Shown here piece by piece: positions 15,936-24,660 of a stretch of DNA of 24,715 nt (its first letter is position 1; every line of letters starts with the position of its first letter). Both the position numbers and the translations under genes were made by a program. Location of the stretch: NCBI GenBank assembly GCA_934667175.1, contig CAKULN010000040.1:1-24715 (forward strand), written 5' to 3'. The DNA comes from an uncultured Bacteroidales bacterium. GTDB lineage: Bacteria > Bacteroidota > Bacteroidia > Bacteroidales > UBA932. The notes beneath the pieces were generated by a model. That model had not been told where the DNA came from, searched no databases, and saw nothing but the letters and a program-made list of their open reading frames with translations.

Positions 15936-17795
15936 ATGAGAAAGATTACATTGATACTATTCGCCGCGCTGACCTTGGGCTACACTTCCTGTGACTATCT
16001 GGATGTTGTCCCTAAGAGCAAGGCTACCGAAAACGACATCTGGAAGACACCGGCCGAAGCGAAGAAATTTCGTTTCAACATGATGCAGTACATGCCGGTA
16101 CTCTTCTCTTATACGAAATCCCCGGACCAGTTCGCAGGAGACGATTTCATGTCAGGTCCGCGAAGCACGTCCTACTGGTTTCCCGGAAAAAGCCTGCATT
16201 ACAATGAGGAGAATCCAAGTCAGACATATTTCGGCTACTGGGCTCCTGTCGCAAGGGCAAACGGAACCAACTACGACCTTTTCAGAGGCATCCGTTACGC
16301 ATATTACTTTATCGACAATATTCATAATGTCAAAGGTTTGGATGCGGCCGCAGCCTCAAGGTATGAGGGCGAGGCGTGGTTCATGATCGGCTACTACCAT
16401 CAGACATTGCTCGACTACTACGGACCGACGGTGTTGGTCAAGAGGTACATACCTTTCGACACCGATGACCAGGACGAGATCTACCCAAGCAGGAGACCTG
16501 TCGATGAGTGTGTTGACTTCATCGCTGAATGCTATGACAAGGCGGCGGCACTGCTTCCGGAGTCTGTGATAGAACAGGAATGGGGAACTCCGTCCAAGGC
16601 CACCGCACTAGCCTACAAGGCCAGACTGTTCCTTTGGGCCGCGTCTCCGCTTGTGAACGGCAACCCTGACATGGCTGATTTCAAGAACCCGGACGGGACT
16701 CAGCTTGTCAGCACGGTCAGCGACAGGGATAAGTGGAAACGTGCCATGGACGCCAGTCAGGAAGCCATCACCGAAGCGGAAAAGAATTACTCCCTATACA
16801 CCACGAACCAGAAGCCTGGGGCAGATGTCCAGACGCAAGGAAAAGAGAATTACTACAACACATTCACGGAGAAGGACTGGAACGGTCAGGAATATCTTAT
16901 GGCCAAAGGCGACAAGACGGAGATATGGTACCTTCAGCTCTGCTCCACTCCACGAGCCGTGCAGAATGACCAGATGAGCTGGCAGGCCACACTCGTGCCG
17001 ACCATGGAGGCAGTTGAGATGTACTACTCCAAGAACGGTCTGCCGATGGATGTGGACCCTCTTACCAAGGACAGGGATCTGTACAGCGTGGCTCCCGGCG
17101 ACAGCACGGTTCTTCTCCACAGAGACAGGGATCCACGCTTCTATGCGTCGGTCGGTTACGACAGGGGACAGTTCCAGATCGAGAGCAAGGAGATAACCCT
17201 TCATGCGAGAGGCGGCGAGCTCCATGGATGGATCTCACCGACGACCGAGTACCAGAGCTGTACCGGTTATTTCTGCCAGAAGTGGGTGCGCAAAAGCAGC
17301 TATTACGACTACGAGAAAAAGACCAAGAACGCCATTTCATACTCATTCCCGTACTTTCGTCTTGCGGAGCTCTACCTGAACTACGCCGAAGCTGACTTTG
17401 AATATAACGGAAGCCTCAGTTCCACAAGCCTTCTCTATCTGAACAAGGTCAGGACACGGTGCGGACTGCCTAAGTTCGAGGACTCATGGGCTATCGTCGG
17501 AGGAATCCCTACCGGAGATGATCTTCGCAAGGTCCTTCATCAGGAACGCTCCATCGAATTTATGTTCGAGGGAAGGCGTTACCATGACATCCGCAGATGG
17601 AAGGAAGCCGAGACCCTGCTGAACAAGCAACCTAAGGCTTGGAATGTCAGCGGAAAGACACAGGATGATTTCTATAGGGTCGTGGAGGCGGAACAACAGG
17701 CCAAGAGGCAGTTCGACAAAAAGAACTATTGGCTTGCCATACCTCAGAGCGAGCTTAACAAGAATAAGAATCTAGTACAGAACCCAGGATATTAA
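15936..17795 (+). CDS. susD: SusD/RagB-family outer-membrane lipoprotein
   Basis: Glycan-capture lipoprotein of 619 residues, partner of the SusC transducer. The signal peptide ends with GYTSC, giving Cys19 as the lipidated residue. Family marks: FRLAELYLNYAEADFEYNG in the TPR region, LNKVRTRCGLP, HQERSIEFMFEGRRYHDIR, and the C-terminal YWLAIPQSELNKNKNLVQNP. It is about 120 residues longer than the other SusD in the window. The extra length lies in the variable middle region, which usually shapes ligand specificity in this family. The two loci therefore probably take up different glycans; that is inference. Confidence 0.95.
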   Translation: MRKITLILFAALTLGYTSCDYLDVVPKSKATENDIWKTPAEAKKFRFNMMQYMPVLFSYTKSPDQFAGDDFMSGPRSTSYWFPGKSLHYNEENPSQTYFGYWAPVARANGTNYDLFRGIRYAYYFIDNIHNVKGLDAAAASRYEGEAWFMIGYYHQTLLDYYGPTVLVKRYIPFDTDDQDEIYPSRRPVDECVDFIAECYDKAAALLPESVIEQEWGTPSKATALAYKARLFLWAASPLVNGNPDMADFKNPDGTQLVSTVSDRDKWKRAMDASQEAITEAEKNYSLYTTNQKPGADVQTQGKENYYNTFTEKDWNGQEYLMAKGDKTEIWYLQLCSTPRAVQNDQMSWQATLVPTMEAVEMYYSKNGLPMDVDPLTKDRDLYSVAPGDSTVLLHRDRDPRFYASVGYDRGQFQIESKEITLHARGGELHGWISPTTEYQSCTGYFCQKWVRKSSYYDYEKKTKNAISYSFPYFRLAELYLNYAEADFEYNGSLSSTSLLYLNKVRTRCGLPKFEDSWAIVGGIPTGDDLRKVLHQERSIEFMFEGRRYHDIRRWKEAETLLNKQPKAWNVSGKTQDDFYRVVEAEQQAKRQFDKKNYWLAIPQSELNKNKNLVQNPGY

Positions 17796-17806
17796 TAACA
17801 TTGAAA

Positions 17807-20236
17807 ATGAGTTATCTGAAATTATTTACGGCTGTCTCTCTGGCTTTGGCCATGGCGGTTGGATGTGACAAGGAGGCCGAGGAGGCTTTCTCTTTCGAAA
17901 TCAGCGGAGATGCCGGCTCAGAGCTTGGCGGAACCCAGACTTTTTTCTACGATGAGTCCAAGACCTTCTCTGTCAGCTCGGAAGGTGTCTCAAAGGTGGT
18001 GTTCACTACCCCTGACGGATGGGACGCCTATCTTGCGGCGGCCGAGAAGAAAATACACGTCTCAGCTCCTGCCGGAGACGATGCCTCGGCGGCGGAGAAC
18101 GGCGTGATCAAGATAGACATAACCTCCTACGACAGAAGGACATTGACCCGTTCCATCAATGTCTCCGTGACTGACGCTTCCGTTGAGTTCACCCTTGACG
18201 GAGTGGCGGAAGGTTTGAATATGAAATATGCCCAGACAATGAATATTCCAGCCTCATTCTCGAATGTCTGGAGTGTCGAAAGCTCGGCTCCGAAAGGTTG
18301 GACGGTGGTTTTTGACAGGGAAGGTTGCAAGGTGGACATCACCGCTCCGGCCCTGAAAGACGAGACAGCCGAGCATGAGGGTACAATCACGGTCACCCCT
18401 GCCAGCAAGAGAGGGACATTGGGAAGTCCGGTTTCATTCAATGTACAGGTTCTGGCGTCGGCTCCCGTCCTCAAATTCGAGGCGGACAGACTGGAAAGAG
18501 TCGCCCACGGCTCCACAAGCACGATGAAGTCCGTTGAATATGCCAACATAGACAAAGTGTCGATCTCCAATGTCCCTGCCGGATGGAATTTCGATTTGCA
18601 GAAGAACGGCAGCGAAGCCACGTTGACGGTGACCGCTCCGGCCGCCACAGCTGAGGGCTTCACCGGATCCGGGACTGTGCGCTTCGACCTGACTTCGGAC
18701 ACCGGGGAGACCGGTGAGCTGGAGTTGCCTGTGTCCATGCTCGGAATCAATGATGCCGATGACTTCCTCGCTTTTGCCGAAGCTTACGTGAAAGGTGGGG
18801 ACTGCTCTCTTTGGAAGGACGGAGGCGAGGTCATAGTCAACTCTGACATTGACCTTACGGGTACACCTAAGTCGCTCTATGTCAACGCTGGATTCTCCGG
18901 AGTGTTCAACGGTGCCAATCACACGATCACCTACAAGATTGAATCCAATTCCGGTGACGCCGGCATATTCCAGACCGTCAAAGGCGACGGAACAATCAAG
19001 AATCTCAGGATAGCCGGAACATTCAATGTCACAGACGGCAATGACAGGACCGGCGGAATCGCGGCCTACAGCAACGGCGCCACGTTCGAGAACATAATCT
19101 CCACCGTGAAATACACCCAGACACAGATCGGGAACACCCGTCAAGGAACAATGGTCGGCGGACTGGTCGGCGATGAGACAGCCGGAGGCACCTACCGGAA
19201 CTGTCATGTGCGCGGAGATTTCTCCCTTGTGGCGGTTCAGTTCTTCGGTGGTCTCATCGCGGACGTTTGGGACAATGACGGACTTGAGATCTATGATTGC
19301 TCCAACGAATCTGTCATTGCGATCAACACCAATAAGATAGGCCTTGGAAATGCTTGGTTCGGAGGCATCCTCGGAAAGTCTGACGGTGCCGGCGTGAAGA
19401 TGTACAGGACCTACAACACCGGAAACTTCAAGGCTGACTTCGGCGGAGGCAAAACCAATTTCGCAGGTTTGGGTGGCATAGCTGGATATGCGTGCGGCTA
19501 CTACGAGGACTGCTACAACACCGGTGACATAATATTCACAAACAGTGCGGACAAGAAAGGAAACGGCAACATCGGAGGTTTGGCAGGAGCTGTGAAAGCC
19601 GCCAAAGGAAAGATGCTTGTCGCCAAGAACTGCTACAACAAGGGAACAGTCAAAGCGATAGGTGACGCGGTGGGAGGATTCATCGGACTTATCCGTGACG
19701 GAGGCGAAGGCACCATGAAACTCACTGGCTGCCGCAACGAAGGCACTGTTGACTGCCGCAGCGAGGTCGCATATTCAGCATCATTCGGCGGATTGATGGG
19801 AACTGTGTACAACTTCCTGGAGATGACCGACTGCCACAACAAAGGCAAGGTGATGGGCTACACCACACAAGGTGGCGCCGGTCTGATCGGCCGTGGTGCG
19901 GATAACGTTGTGATCTCGAAGTGCACGAACTCCGCCAATGTCTATGTCGGATCGCACGCCAGCGTCAAGGCGGACAAGCCTTATGCGGCCGGACTTGTGT
20001 GCGGATTCTATCCGACCATCCAGATCAAGGAATCTGCCAACACCGGAAATGTGTATGCCATGGTAAGGGGAGACGGTTATGCGTCGAATGTCTTCACCAG
20101 TGTCCAAATTAACAGTGGTGGCACTGACGGCAGCACAGTCGATGAGGCCACTGTAAAGGCTTCCGCATCAGCCAAGGTCACCATCATCCTGCCGGAAAAG
20201 TGGACAGACACTCTACCGGAGACTTGGGTAAAATAA
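17807..20236 (+). CDS. Surface lipoprotein with three Ig-like repeats and a GLUG-type beta-helix
   Basis: 809 residues, start at ATG 17807 rather than the in-frame TTG at 17801. The lipobox AVGC gives Cys20. Residues ~45-312 contain three related beta-sandwich repeats of ~85 residues, each with P-x-G-W, then a T/S-A-P-A segment and a G-x-I/V strand (DGWDAY...VSAPAG; KGWTVV...ITAPAL; AGWNFD...VTAPAA). Residues ~315-745 form a solenoid of GLUG-like repeats (GGIAAYSNGA, GGLVGDETAG, GGILGKSDGA, GGLAGAVKAA, GGFIGLIRDG). Each turn ends in a Cys-containing motif such as NCHVRG, DCYNTGD, NCYNKGT, GCRNEGT or DCHNKGK. It holds the slot of SusE/SusF-type surface glycan-binding proteins. A binding rather than catalytic role is inferred. 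Homology to adhesins is possible. Confidence 0.8.
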   Translation: MSYLKLFTAVSLALAMAVGCDKEAEEAFSFEISGDAGSELGGTQTFFYDESKTFSVSSEGVSKVVFTTPDGWDAYLAAAEKKIHVSAPAGDDASAAENGVIKIDITSYDRRTLTRSINVSVTDASVEFTLDGVAEGLNMKYAQTMNIPASFSNVWSVESSAPKGWTVVFDREGCKVDITAPALKDETAEHEGTITVTPASKRGTLGSPVSFNVQVLASAPVLKFEADRLERVAHGSTSTMKSVEYANIDKVSISNVPAGWNFDLQKNGSEATLTVTAPAATAEGFTGSGTVRFDLTSDTGETGELELPVSMLGINDADDFLAFAEAYVKGGDCSLWKDGGEVIVNSDIDLTGTPKSLYVNAGFSGVFNGANHTITYKIESNSGDAGIFQTVKGDGTIKNLRIAGTFNVTDGNDRTGGIAAYSNGATFENIISTVKYTQTQIGNTRQGTMVGGLVGDETAGGTYRNCHVRGDFSLVAVQFFGGLIADVWDNDGLEIYDCSNESVIAINTNKIGLGNAWFGGILGKSDGAGVKMYRTYNTGNFKADFGGGKTNFAGLGGIAGYACGYYEDCYNTGDIIFTNSADKKGNGNIGGLAGAVKAAKGKMLVAKNCYNKGTVKAIGDAVGGFIGLIRDGGEGTMKLTGCRNEGTVDCRSEVAYSASFGGLMGTVYNFLEMTDCHNKGKVMGYTTQGGAGLIGRGADNVVISKCTNSANVYVGSHASVKADKPYAAGLVCGFYPTIQIKESANTGNVYAMVRGDGYASNVFTSVQINSGGTDGSTVDEATVKASASAKVTIILPEKWTDTLPETWVK

Positions 20237-20263
20237 TCAGAAGAATTATCTTTGACAACCATA

Positions 20264-21355
20264 ATGAGCAACAAGTTTATTCTTACTTTTTCGCTGGTTG
20301 CGGGCATGCTGTTCACACAGTGTGCCTGCACCCATGCATCTTCCTATGGCGACGGCGGGAAAAACACTATCATCAAGACCGACAAACCGGACATCTCGTC
20401 CGACCGTTACGAAAAAACACTGTCTGACAATATCGTGTATGCCAATGCATTGGCCATAGCGGACGGTGATGTGGGGATGCAAGGTTTCGATATTCTCAAA
20501 AATGGTGACATCCTGGCCTGCGGCACACGTCATTCGGCGCTGTACTTTCAACGGATGACCTCTTCGGGACAGTACCAGAAGGAGATGAAGATCTGGTACG
20601 CCGCCCATGGGACGAACATGTCGGTAGAGGAGGATGGCAATGATGCCTACATCTGGACATCCAACTATTCCAGCCGGTTAGGCGGCGAAGGAGACTACTA
20701 TGCCGAGAAGATTGTCTCCCGGGTCAAATACCAGCCGGGCATGACACTCATGCCGGAGGATTGCAAGGACAACTACTATGTCGGACCTTATCAGAATCTT
20801 TTGGTCTGCACCGACACGGAGAACGATAACCTCTGCATCCTCTACTCCAGTGACGAGACTCCGGGCAAAGACACGAAAGTCGTGGTTTGGTCTTTGAGGC
20901 AGGCGAAGAAAGCTCCAGTGTCTACCGTGAACATCGGAACTGTGGTCCGTGGCGGAGACAACGGTCCGGTCGCGGAAACGGAGACCATCAGTCCGGATGT
21001 GGCGGTGCATGATCTCAGAACCGTCAAACCGAAATATTCATTTTTCATAAACAGCACGGAATTGAACGCCGGAGCGCCGATGCAGGGGTTCTGCATCTAC
21101 GGGAAACGCCTTTATTGGTTCACCGGTGACGGGAGCAAGCGGACCGCCAAAGTCTCTGTAGTCAGCTTTAACGGAAGTGTCGAACTTTCCCAGCAAAGTC
21201 TTGCGTTCATTGACGACAAGGCCGGGATTGTGAAGTTAGGTTCCAAGAGTGGCTATTTCGAGGCCGAGGGTATAAAGATCCGTAAAGGAACATTATACAC
21301 CGGCTACCTTTGGGGCCCTACCGGAAACTGGAAACTTACAGTGTTGAATCATTAA
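20264..21355 (+). CDS. Exported helveticin J-like beta-propeller protein
   Basis: 363 residues, start at ATG 20264 (a TTG 12 nt upstream is in frame but poorer). The signal peptide carries CAC near residues 20-22, but the lipobox is weak, so lipidation is uncertain. The body shows propeller-blade features also found in the helveticin J family: MQGFDILKNGDILACGTRHS, DAYIWTSNYSSRLGGEGDYY, VSRVKYQPGMTL, a second MQGFCIYGKRLYWFTGDG, and the ending YFEAEGIKIRKGTLYTGYLW. Helveticin was described as a bacteriocin, but many Bacteroidales relatives sit in SusCD operons, where a surface binding role is more likely. It follows the beta-helix lipoprotein by 27 nt. I see no enzyme motif. Confidence 0.6.
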   Translation: MSNKFILTFSLVAGMLFTQCACTHASSYGDGGKNTIIKTDKPDISSDRYEKTLSDNIVYANALAIADGDVGMQGFDILKNGDILACGTRHSALYFQRMTSSGQYQKEMKIWYAAHGTNMSVEEDGNDAYIWTSNYSSRLGGEGDYYAEKIVSRVKYQPGMTLMPEDCKDNYYVGPYQNLLVCTDTENDNLCILYSSDETPGKDTKVVVWSLRQAKKAPVSTVNIGTVVRGGDNGPVAETETISPDVAVHDLRTVKPKYSFFINSTELNAGAPMQGFCIYGKRLYWFTGDGSKRTAKVSVVSFNGSVELSQQSLAFIDDKAGIVKLGSKSGYFEAEGIKIRKGTLYTGYLWGPTGNWKLTVLNH

Positions 21356-21365
21356 CTTCCCAACC

Positions 21366-22475
21366 ATGGCGAACTCAAACGGGCGGCTCCTGTCTTTGGA
21401 TGTGCTCCGAGGCTTTGACATGATGTTCATCATGGGGCTGGGCGCTGTCATCGCGGAGGCTTGCGGAATCTTCCTCGGAGGTAAGGATTGCTGGCTTGCC
21501 CGACAGATGACCCATGTGAACTGGATCGGGCTGCATCACCACGACACGATCTTCGCATTGTTCTTGTTCATCTCCGGCATGACATTCCCGTTCTCTCTGG
21601 AGAAAAAACGCTCAAAGGGACTGTCGGACAGGTCGATAACATTGGAAGTCATCCGTCGTGGACTGACGCTGTTCTTCCTCGGACTGGTCTATGAGGGCTT
21701 CTTCCAGTTCAACTTTGAGTCTCTCCGGATTCCAAGTGTGCTTGGCAGAATCGGTCTGGCCTGGATGCTGGCGGCCATCCTATACTGCCACACCGGGAGA
21801 AAGACACAGTGGGGAATAGCCGCCGGTATACTTATAGGGTATTTCCTTCTCCTCAAACTTGTTGTCGCCCCGGACGCTCCGGCAGGTGCGGATCCATTGT
21901 CAAAAGAGGGGAATATCGCCTTCTATATTGACAGGCTTTTGCTTCCTCACAACATCTACAAGCCGGGAGTGTATGACCCGGAAGGAATCCTCAGCACAAT
22001 TCCCGCCGTCGTCACGGCCATGCTTGGAATGTTCACCGGGCGCTACGTCAAGGAATCTCAAGCCTCCGGTGAAAGAAAGGCTTTGAATATGCTTGCCGCG
22101 GCCATTGTCATGGCTATTGCCGCAGCCGTTTGGGCGAACTGGTTCCCGGTCATCAAAAAGTTATGGACAAGCACTTTCGTCCTTGCCTGCGGGGCATGGT
22201 CGATAGGGTTGTTCGCTGTCTTTTACTATCTGATCGATGTCAAAGGCTGGCGGAAAGGCACAGTGTTTTTCCAGGTTGTAGGCATGAACTCCATCACAAT
22301 CTACATGGCGCAGAAAATCATTGGTTTCTGGCCTGTGACCGGCTTCTTTTTCAAAGGATTGTCCGGTGTCGTCCCTGAAAGCTGTTCGGGACTCGTGATG
22401 AACATCGGTTATTTCGCTGTCTGTTGGTTATTCCTTTATTTCCTTTATCGCAAGAAATGCTTCCTCAAAGTTTGA
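21366..22475 (+). CDS. DUF5009 / HGSNAT-like membrane acyltransferase (NagX-type)
   Basis: Polytopic inner-membrane protein of 369 residues with about ten hydrophobic segments. It matches the family that includes human heparan-alpha-glucosaminide N-acetyltransferase and bacterial NagX-like proteins. The N-terminus has LLSLDVLRGFDMMFIMG (~8-24). H50 in THVNWIGL and D60 in HHHDTIFALFLFISG correspond by motif to the conserved His-x-x-Trp-x-Gly and Asp of the family; the His is the proposed catalytic residue of HGSNAT. Such enzymes pass an acetyl group from cytosolic acetyl-CoA to an amino sugar on the outer face of the membrane. The next gene, a GH89 alpha-N-acetylglucosaminidase, starts inside this gene's stop codon (TGATG), so the two should be made together. 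Acceptor specificity is inferred from that context. Confidence 0.8.
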   Translation: MANSNGRLLSLDVLRGFDMMFIMGLGAVIAEACGIFLGGKDCWLARQMTHVNWIGLHHHDTIFALFLFISGMTFPFSLEKKRSKGLSDRSITLEVIRRGLTLFFLGLVYEGFFQFNFESLRIPSVLGRIGLAWMLAAILYCHTGRKTQWGIAAGILIGYFLLLKLVVAPDAPAGADPLSKEGNIAFYIDRLLLPHNIYKPGVYDPEGILSTIPAVVTAMLGMFTGRYVKESQASGERKALNMLAAAIVMAIAAAVWANWFPVIKKLWTSTFVLACGAWSIGLFAVFYYLIDVKGWRKGTVFFQVVGMNSITIYMAQKIIGFWPVTGFFFKGLSGVVPESCSGLVMNIGYFAVCWLFLYFLYRKKCFLKV

Positions 22476-24631
22476 TGAAACTTCGTCTCGTGCTGATTGC
22501 CGTTCTGACGGTGATCGGAGCCGATCATGTTTTCGCTTCCGGTTCGACGGAGGCCGCCGCCGCTTTGGCCAAAAGAATCCTTGGTGAGTACTCTGACAGG
22601 ATTGAGTTTCGGAATGTAGACCGAGAGGGCACTGAGCCTGAATATTTTACCGTGAGTGACTCCGACGGGGGAATCCTTGTCAGCGGAACGAGCACATCAG
22701 CGATGACGATGGGCCTGAACTGGTACCTAAGGTATCGCTGCAAGGTGGATGTCTCATGGTACAGTCATGATCCTGTTCATTTGCCCTCATCTTTGCCTGT
22801 GGTAGGAGAACCATTCACATCAGAGGCGAGGGTGACCGATCGTTTCTTCTTGAACTACTGTACTTTCGGCTACACTCTTCCGTGGTGGGGCTGGAATGAA
22901 TGGGAACATTTCATTGACTGGATGGCGTTGAACGGAATAAACCTCCCACTTGCAATCACAGGGCAGGAAAGCGTCTGGTACAAGCTCTGGTCGGAACTTG
23001 GCCTGACCGATGATGAGATCAGAGGCTATTTCACAGGCCCGGCCCATCTCCCGTGGCACCGGATGCAGAACATTGACAAATGGCAGGGACCGCTTCCTGT
23101 CTCTTGGCTTGAGGGCCAGGAAGAATTGCAGAAGAAGATAGTCCTCCGTGAACGGGAACTTGGCATGAGAACTGTCCTGCCGGCTTTCGCGGGTCATGTT
23201 CCGCAGGCAATCAAACGCGTGTTTCCTGATGCCGACATCCGTTCGTTAGGCGAATGGGCCGGGTTCAAGGAACCATACACCTGCTGGTTCCTTGATCCGA
23301 TGGATCCATTATATTCAAGAATCCAGAAAAGATTTCTGGAGATCCAGAAAGAGATGTATGGCACTGACCACATCTATGGGATTGACTTGTTCAACGAGGT
23401 TACGCCTCCGTCATGGGAGCCGGACTACCTTGCCAGGGTCGGTGCCCAAGTCTGCGAATCATTGGTGAAGGCTGACAAGGATGCAGTATGGCTCCAGATG
23501 ACATGGCTTTTCTACTACCAAAGGAAAGACTGGACCGGAGAGAGGATAAAGTCCTACATCACATCCTATCCTTCCGATCGGTCGATATTGCTGGATTATT
23601 ACTGTGACTATCAGGAGGTGTGGAGGATGACCGACAGCTTTCATGGCGTTCCTTTCATCTGGTGCTATCTCGGTAATTTTGGAGGCAACTCCATGCTCAA
23701 AGGCAGTTTTGCCGACACCCATGAGAAGATTGAGAATGCCTTGACGAACGCAGGCCCGGGAATACGTGGACTTGGTGGCACTCTTGAGGGATTCGACTGC
23801 AATCCGTATATGTTTGATTATGTCTTTGAGAAGGCATGGAGTTATGGCGGGAATCTGACACCGGAAAAATATGCCTCAGCTCTCGCAGAACGAAGATCTG
23901 ATGGAAGTGAGGCGGCTGAAGAGGCATGGAATATACTCGCGCGGAAGATATATAACGGTCAGGGTCACCGCTCTCCGATGACCCTCCGCCCGGATCTTGA
24001 CCGATGTCGCCATACCTCGGAAGAAAGATGCGGATACCCAAATGCAGACCTTAAGAAAGCCCTGGAACTTCTTTCGGGCAGCCCCGCCAAACGGTTTGAT
24101 CTTGTGAATCTGGCAAGACAGTATCTTGCCAATGTCTTTCAGGATGATGCGTTGGAATATTCGAAAGCCTTTGATGACGGGAATCTTGCACGGATGAGGG
24201 CTCTTCGTGGAAAAATCGATGGGATATTCAAGGACATGGATGCGCTGTTGGCATGCGAGCCCTCTTTCCTGTTGGGCAGGTGGCTCTCTGACGCACGGAG
24301 TTGGGGTGTGGACAAGAAGGAGAGAAATTACTATGAAAGCAACGCGCGCTGCCTTATCACCACTTGGGGCGATCGTGGCAGCAGTCTGGGAGACTATGCA
24401 AGCCGCGAGTGGTCGGGACTCATGTCTTCTTTCTACATGGCCAGATGGAATATGTTCTTCGATTACTGTGAGGATTCCGTCAGGAAAGGCAAGGACTTTG
24501 ACCGGGAAGGATTCTCGGAGAAAGTCAGCGGATTTGAGAAAGGCTGGTGGTCCCGGCGCGAAGGCCACTTCCGCAAGACGGAGGATCCCAACTACCAAAA
24601 GCGGGTAGCGGACATCCTACGGAAGTATTAG
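22475..24631 (+). CDS. GH89 alpha-N-acetylglucosaminidase
   Basis: Exo-glycosidase removing terminal alpha-linked GlcNAc, 718 residues, homologous to human NAGLU. I start at MKLRLVLIAV (22475), not at the earlier ATG inside the acyltransferase gene, because it gives a signal peptide (to ~A21). An N-terminal domain (~25-115) precedes the catalytic barrel. The barrel shows NYCTFGYTLPWWGWNEWEHF (~127-146), MALNGINLPLA (~150-160), FAGHVPQAIKRVFP, then LFNEVTPPSWEPDYL with Glu308, and LGGTLEGFDCNPYMFDY with Glu438. Glu308 and Glu438 are 130 residues apart, the same as the catalytic Glu316 and Glu446 of human NAGLU. A helical C-terminal domain follows. It is the last gene of the operon. Bacterial GH89 enzymes act on alpha-GlcNAc-capped mucin glycans or heparan-type chains. 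Confidence 0.95.
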   Translation: MKLRLVLIAVLTVIGADHVFASGSTEAAAALAKRILGEYSDRIEFRNVDREGTEPEYFTVSDSDGGILVSGTSTSAMTMGLNWYLRYRCKVDVSWYSHDPVHLPSSLPVVGEPFTSEARVTDRFFLNYCTFGYTLPWWGWNEWEHFIDWMALNGINLPLAITGQESVWYKLWSELGLTDDEIRGYFTGPAHLPWHRMQNIDKWQGPLPVSWLEGQEELQKKIVLRERELGMRTVLPAFAGHVPQAIKRVFPDADIRSLGEWAGFKEPYTCWFLDPMDPLYSRIQKRFLEIQKEMYGTDHIYGIDLFNEVTPPSWEPDYLARVGAQVCESLVKADKDAVWLQMTWLFYYQRKDWTGERIKSYITSYPSDRSILLDYYCDYQEVWRMTDSFHGVPFIWCYLGNFGGNSMLKGSFADTHEKIENALTNAGPGIRGLGGTLEGFDCNPYMFDYVFEKAWSYGGNLTPEKYASALAERRSDGSEAAEEAWNILARKIYNGQGHRSPMTLRPDLDRCRHTSEERCGYPNADLKKALELLSGSPAKRFDLVNLARQYLANVFQDDALEYSKAFDDGNLARMRALRGKIDGIFKDMDALLACEPSFLLGRWLSDARSWGVDKKERNYYESNARCLITTWGDRGSSLGDYASREWSGLMSSFYMARWNMFFDYCEDSVRKGKDFDREGFSEKVSGFEKGWWSRREGHFRKTEDPNYQKRVADILRKY

Positions 24632-24660
24632 GAATATTCTGTCAGGAGCATCCGATAAGG

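Larger units (their letters stand above)
55..24639. repeat. Dispersed over-represented hexamer GAATAT/ATATTC (about 55 sites)
   Basis: Hand count, first base of each site: 55, 763, 1939, 2169, 3510, 4045, 4657, 4695, 4759, 5805, 6336, 7125, 7549, 8162, 8315, 8440, 8819, 8929, 9059, 9448, 9496, 9867, 9932, 9947, 10355, 10429, 11506, 11731, 11944, 12371, 14289, 14554, 15041, 15247, 15771, 16318, 16890, 17400, 18217, 18241, 18536, 18965, 19532, 19771, 20490, 21034, 21911, 22085, 22640, 23311, 23929, 24155, 24224, 24448, 24632. Five are the palindrome GAATATTC (3510, 15041, 18241, 24155, 24632). T is the commonest base before GAATAT. Sites occur in genes on both strands, in all three codon phases, and between genes. 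About 10-12 would be expected by base composition. Confidence 0.7.

Noticed and set aside
18434..19207. 257-codon minus-strand open frame opposite the GLUG lipoprotein
   Set aside because: It lies wholly antisense to a well-supported gene, lacks recognisable motifs and reflects the codon bias of the real frame.
18900..20050. Regular DNA repetition in the GLUG region as a CRISPR-like or tandem DNA array
   Set aside because: The repetition is at protein level with diverged codons; there are no constant-length identical repeats.
20264..21355. Helveticin-like protein as a bacteriocin system
   Set aside because: No immunity or export genes accompany it, and it sits within a glycan-uptake operon.
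23876..24598. 240-codon minus-strand open frame opposite GH89
   Set aside because: Antisense to the GH89 C-terminal domain; no signal peptide, domain or promoter supports it.
11611..24631. Calling the plus operon a dedicated heparan sulfate PUL
   Set aside because: GH89 and HGSNAT homologues alone are not enough; there is no PL12/PL13-type lyase, GH88 or sulfatase in the window, so the substrate stays open.
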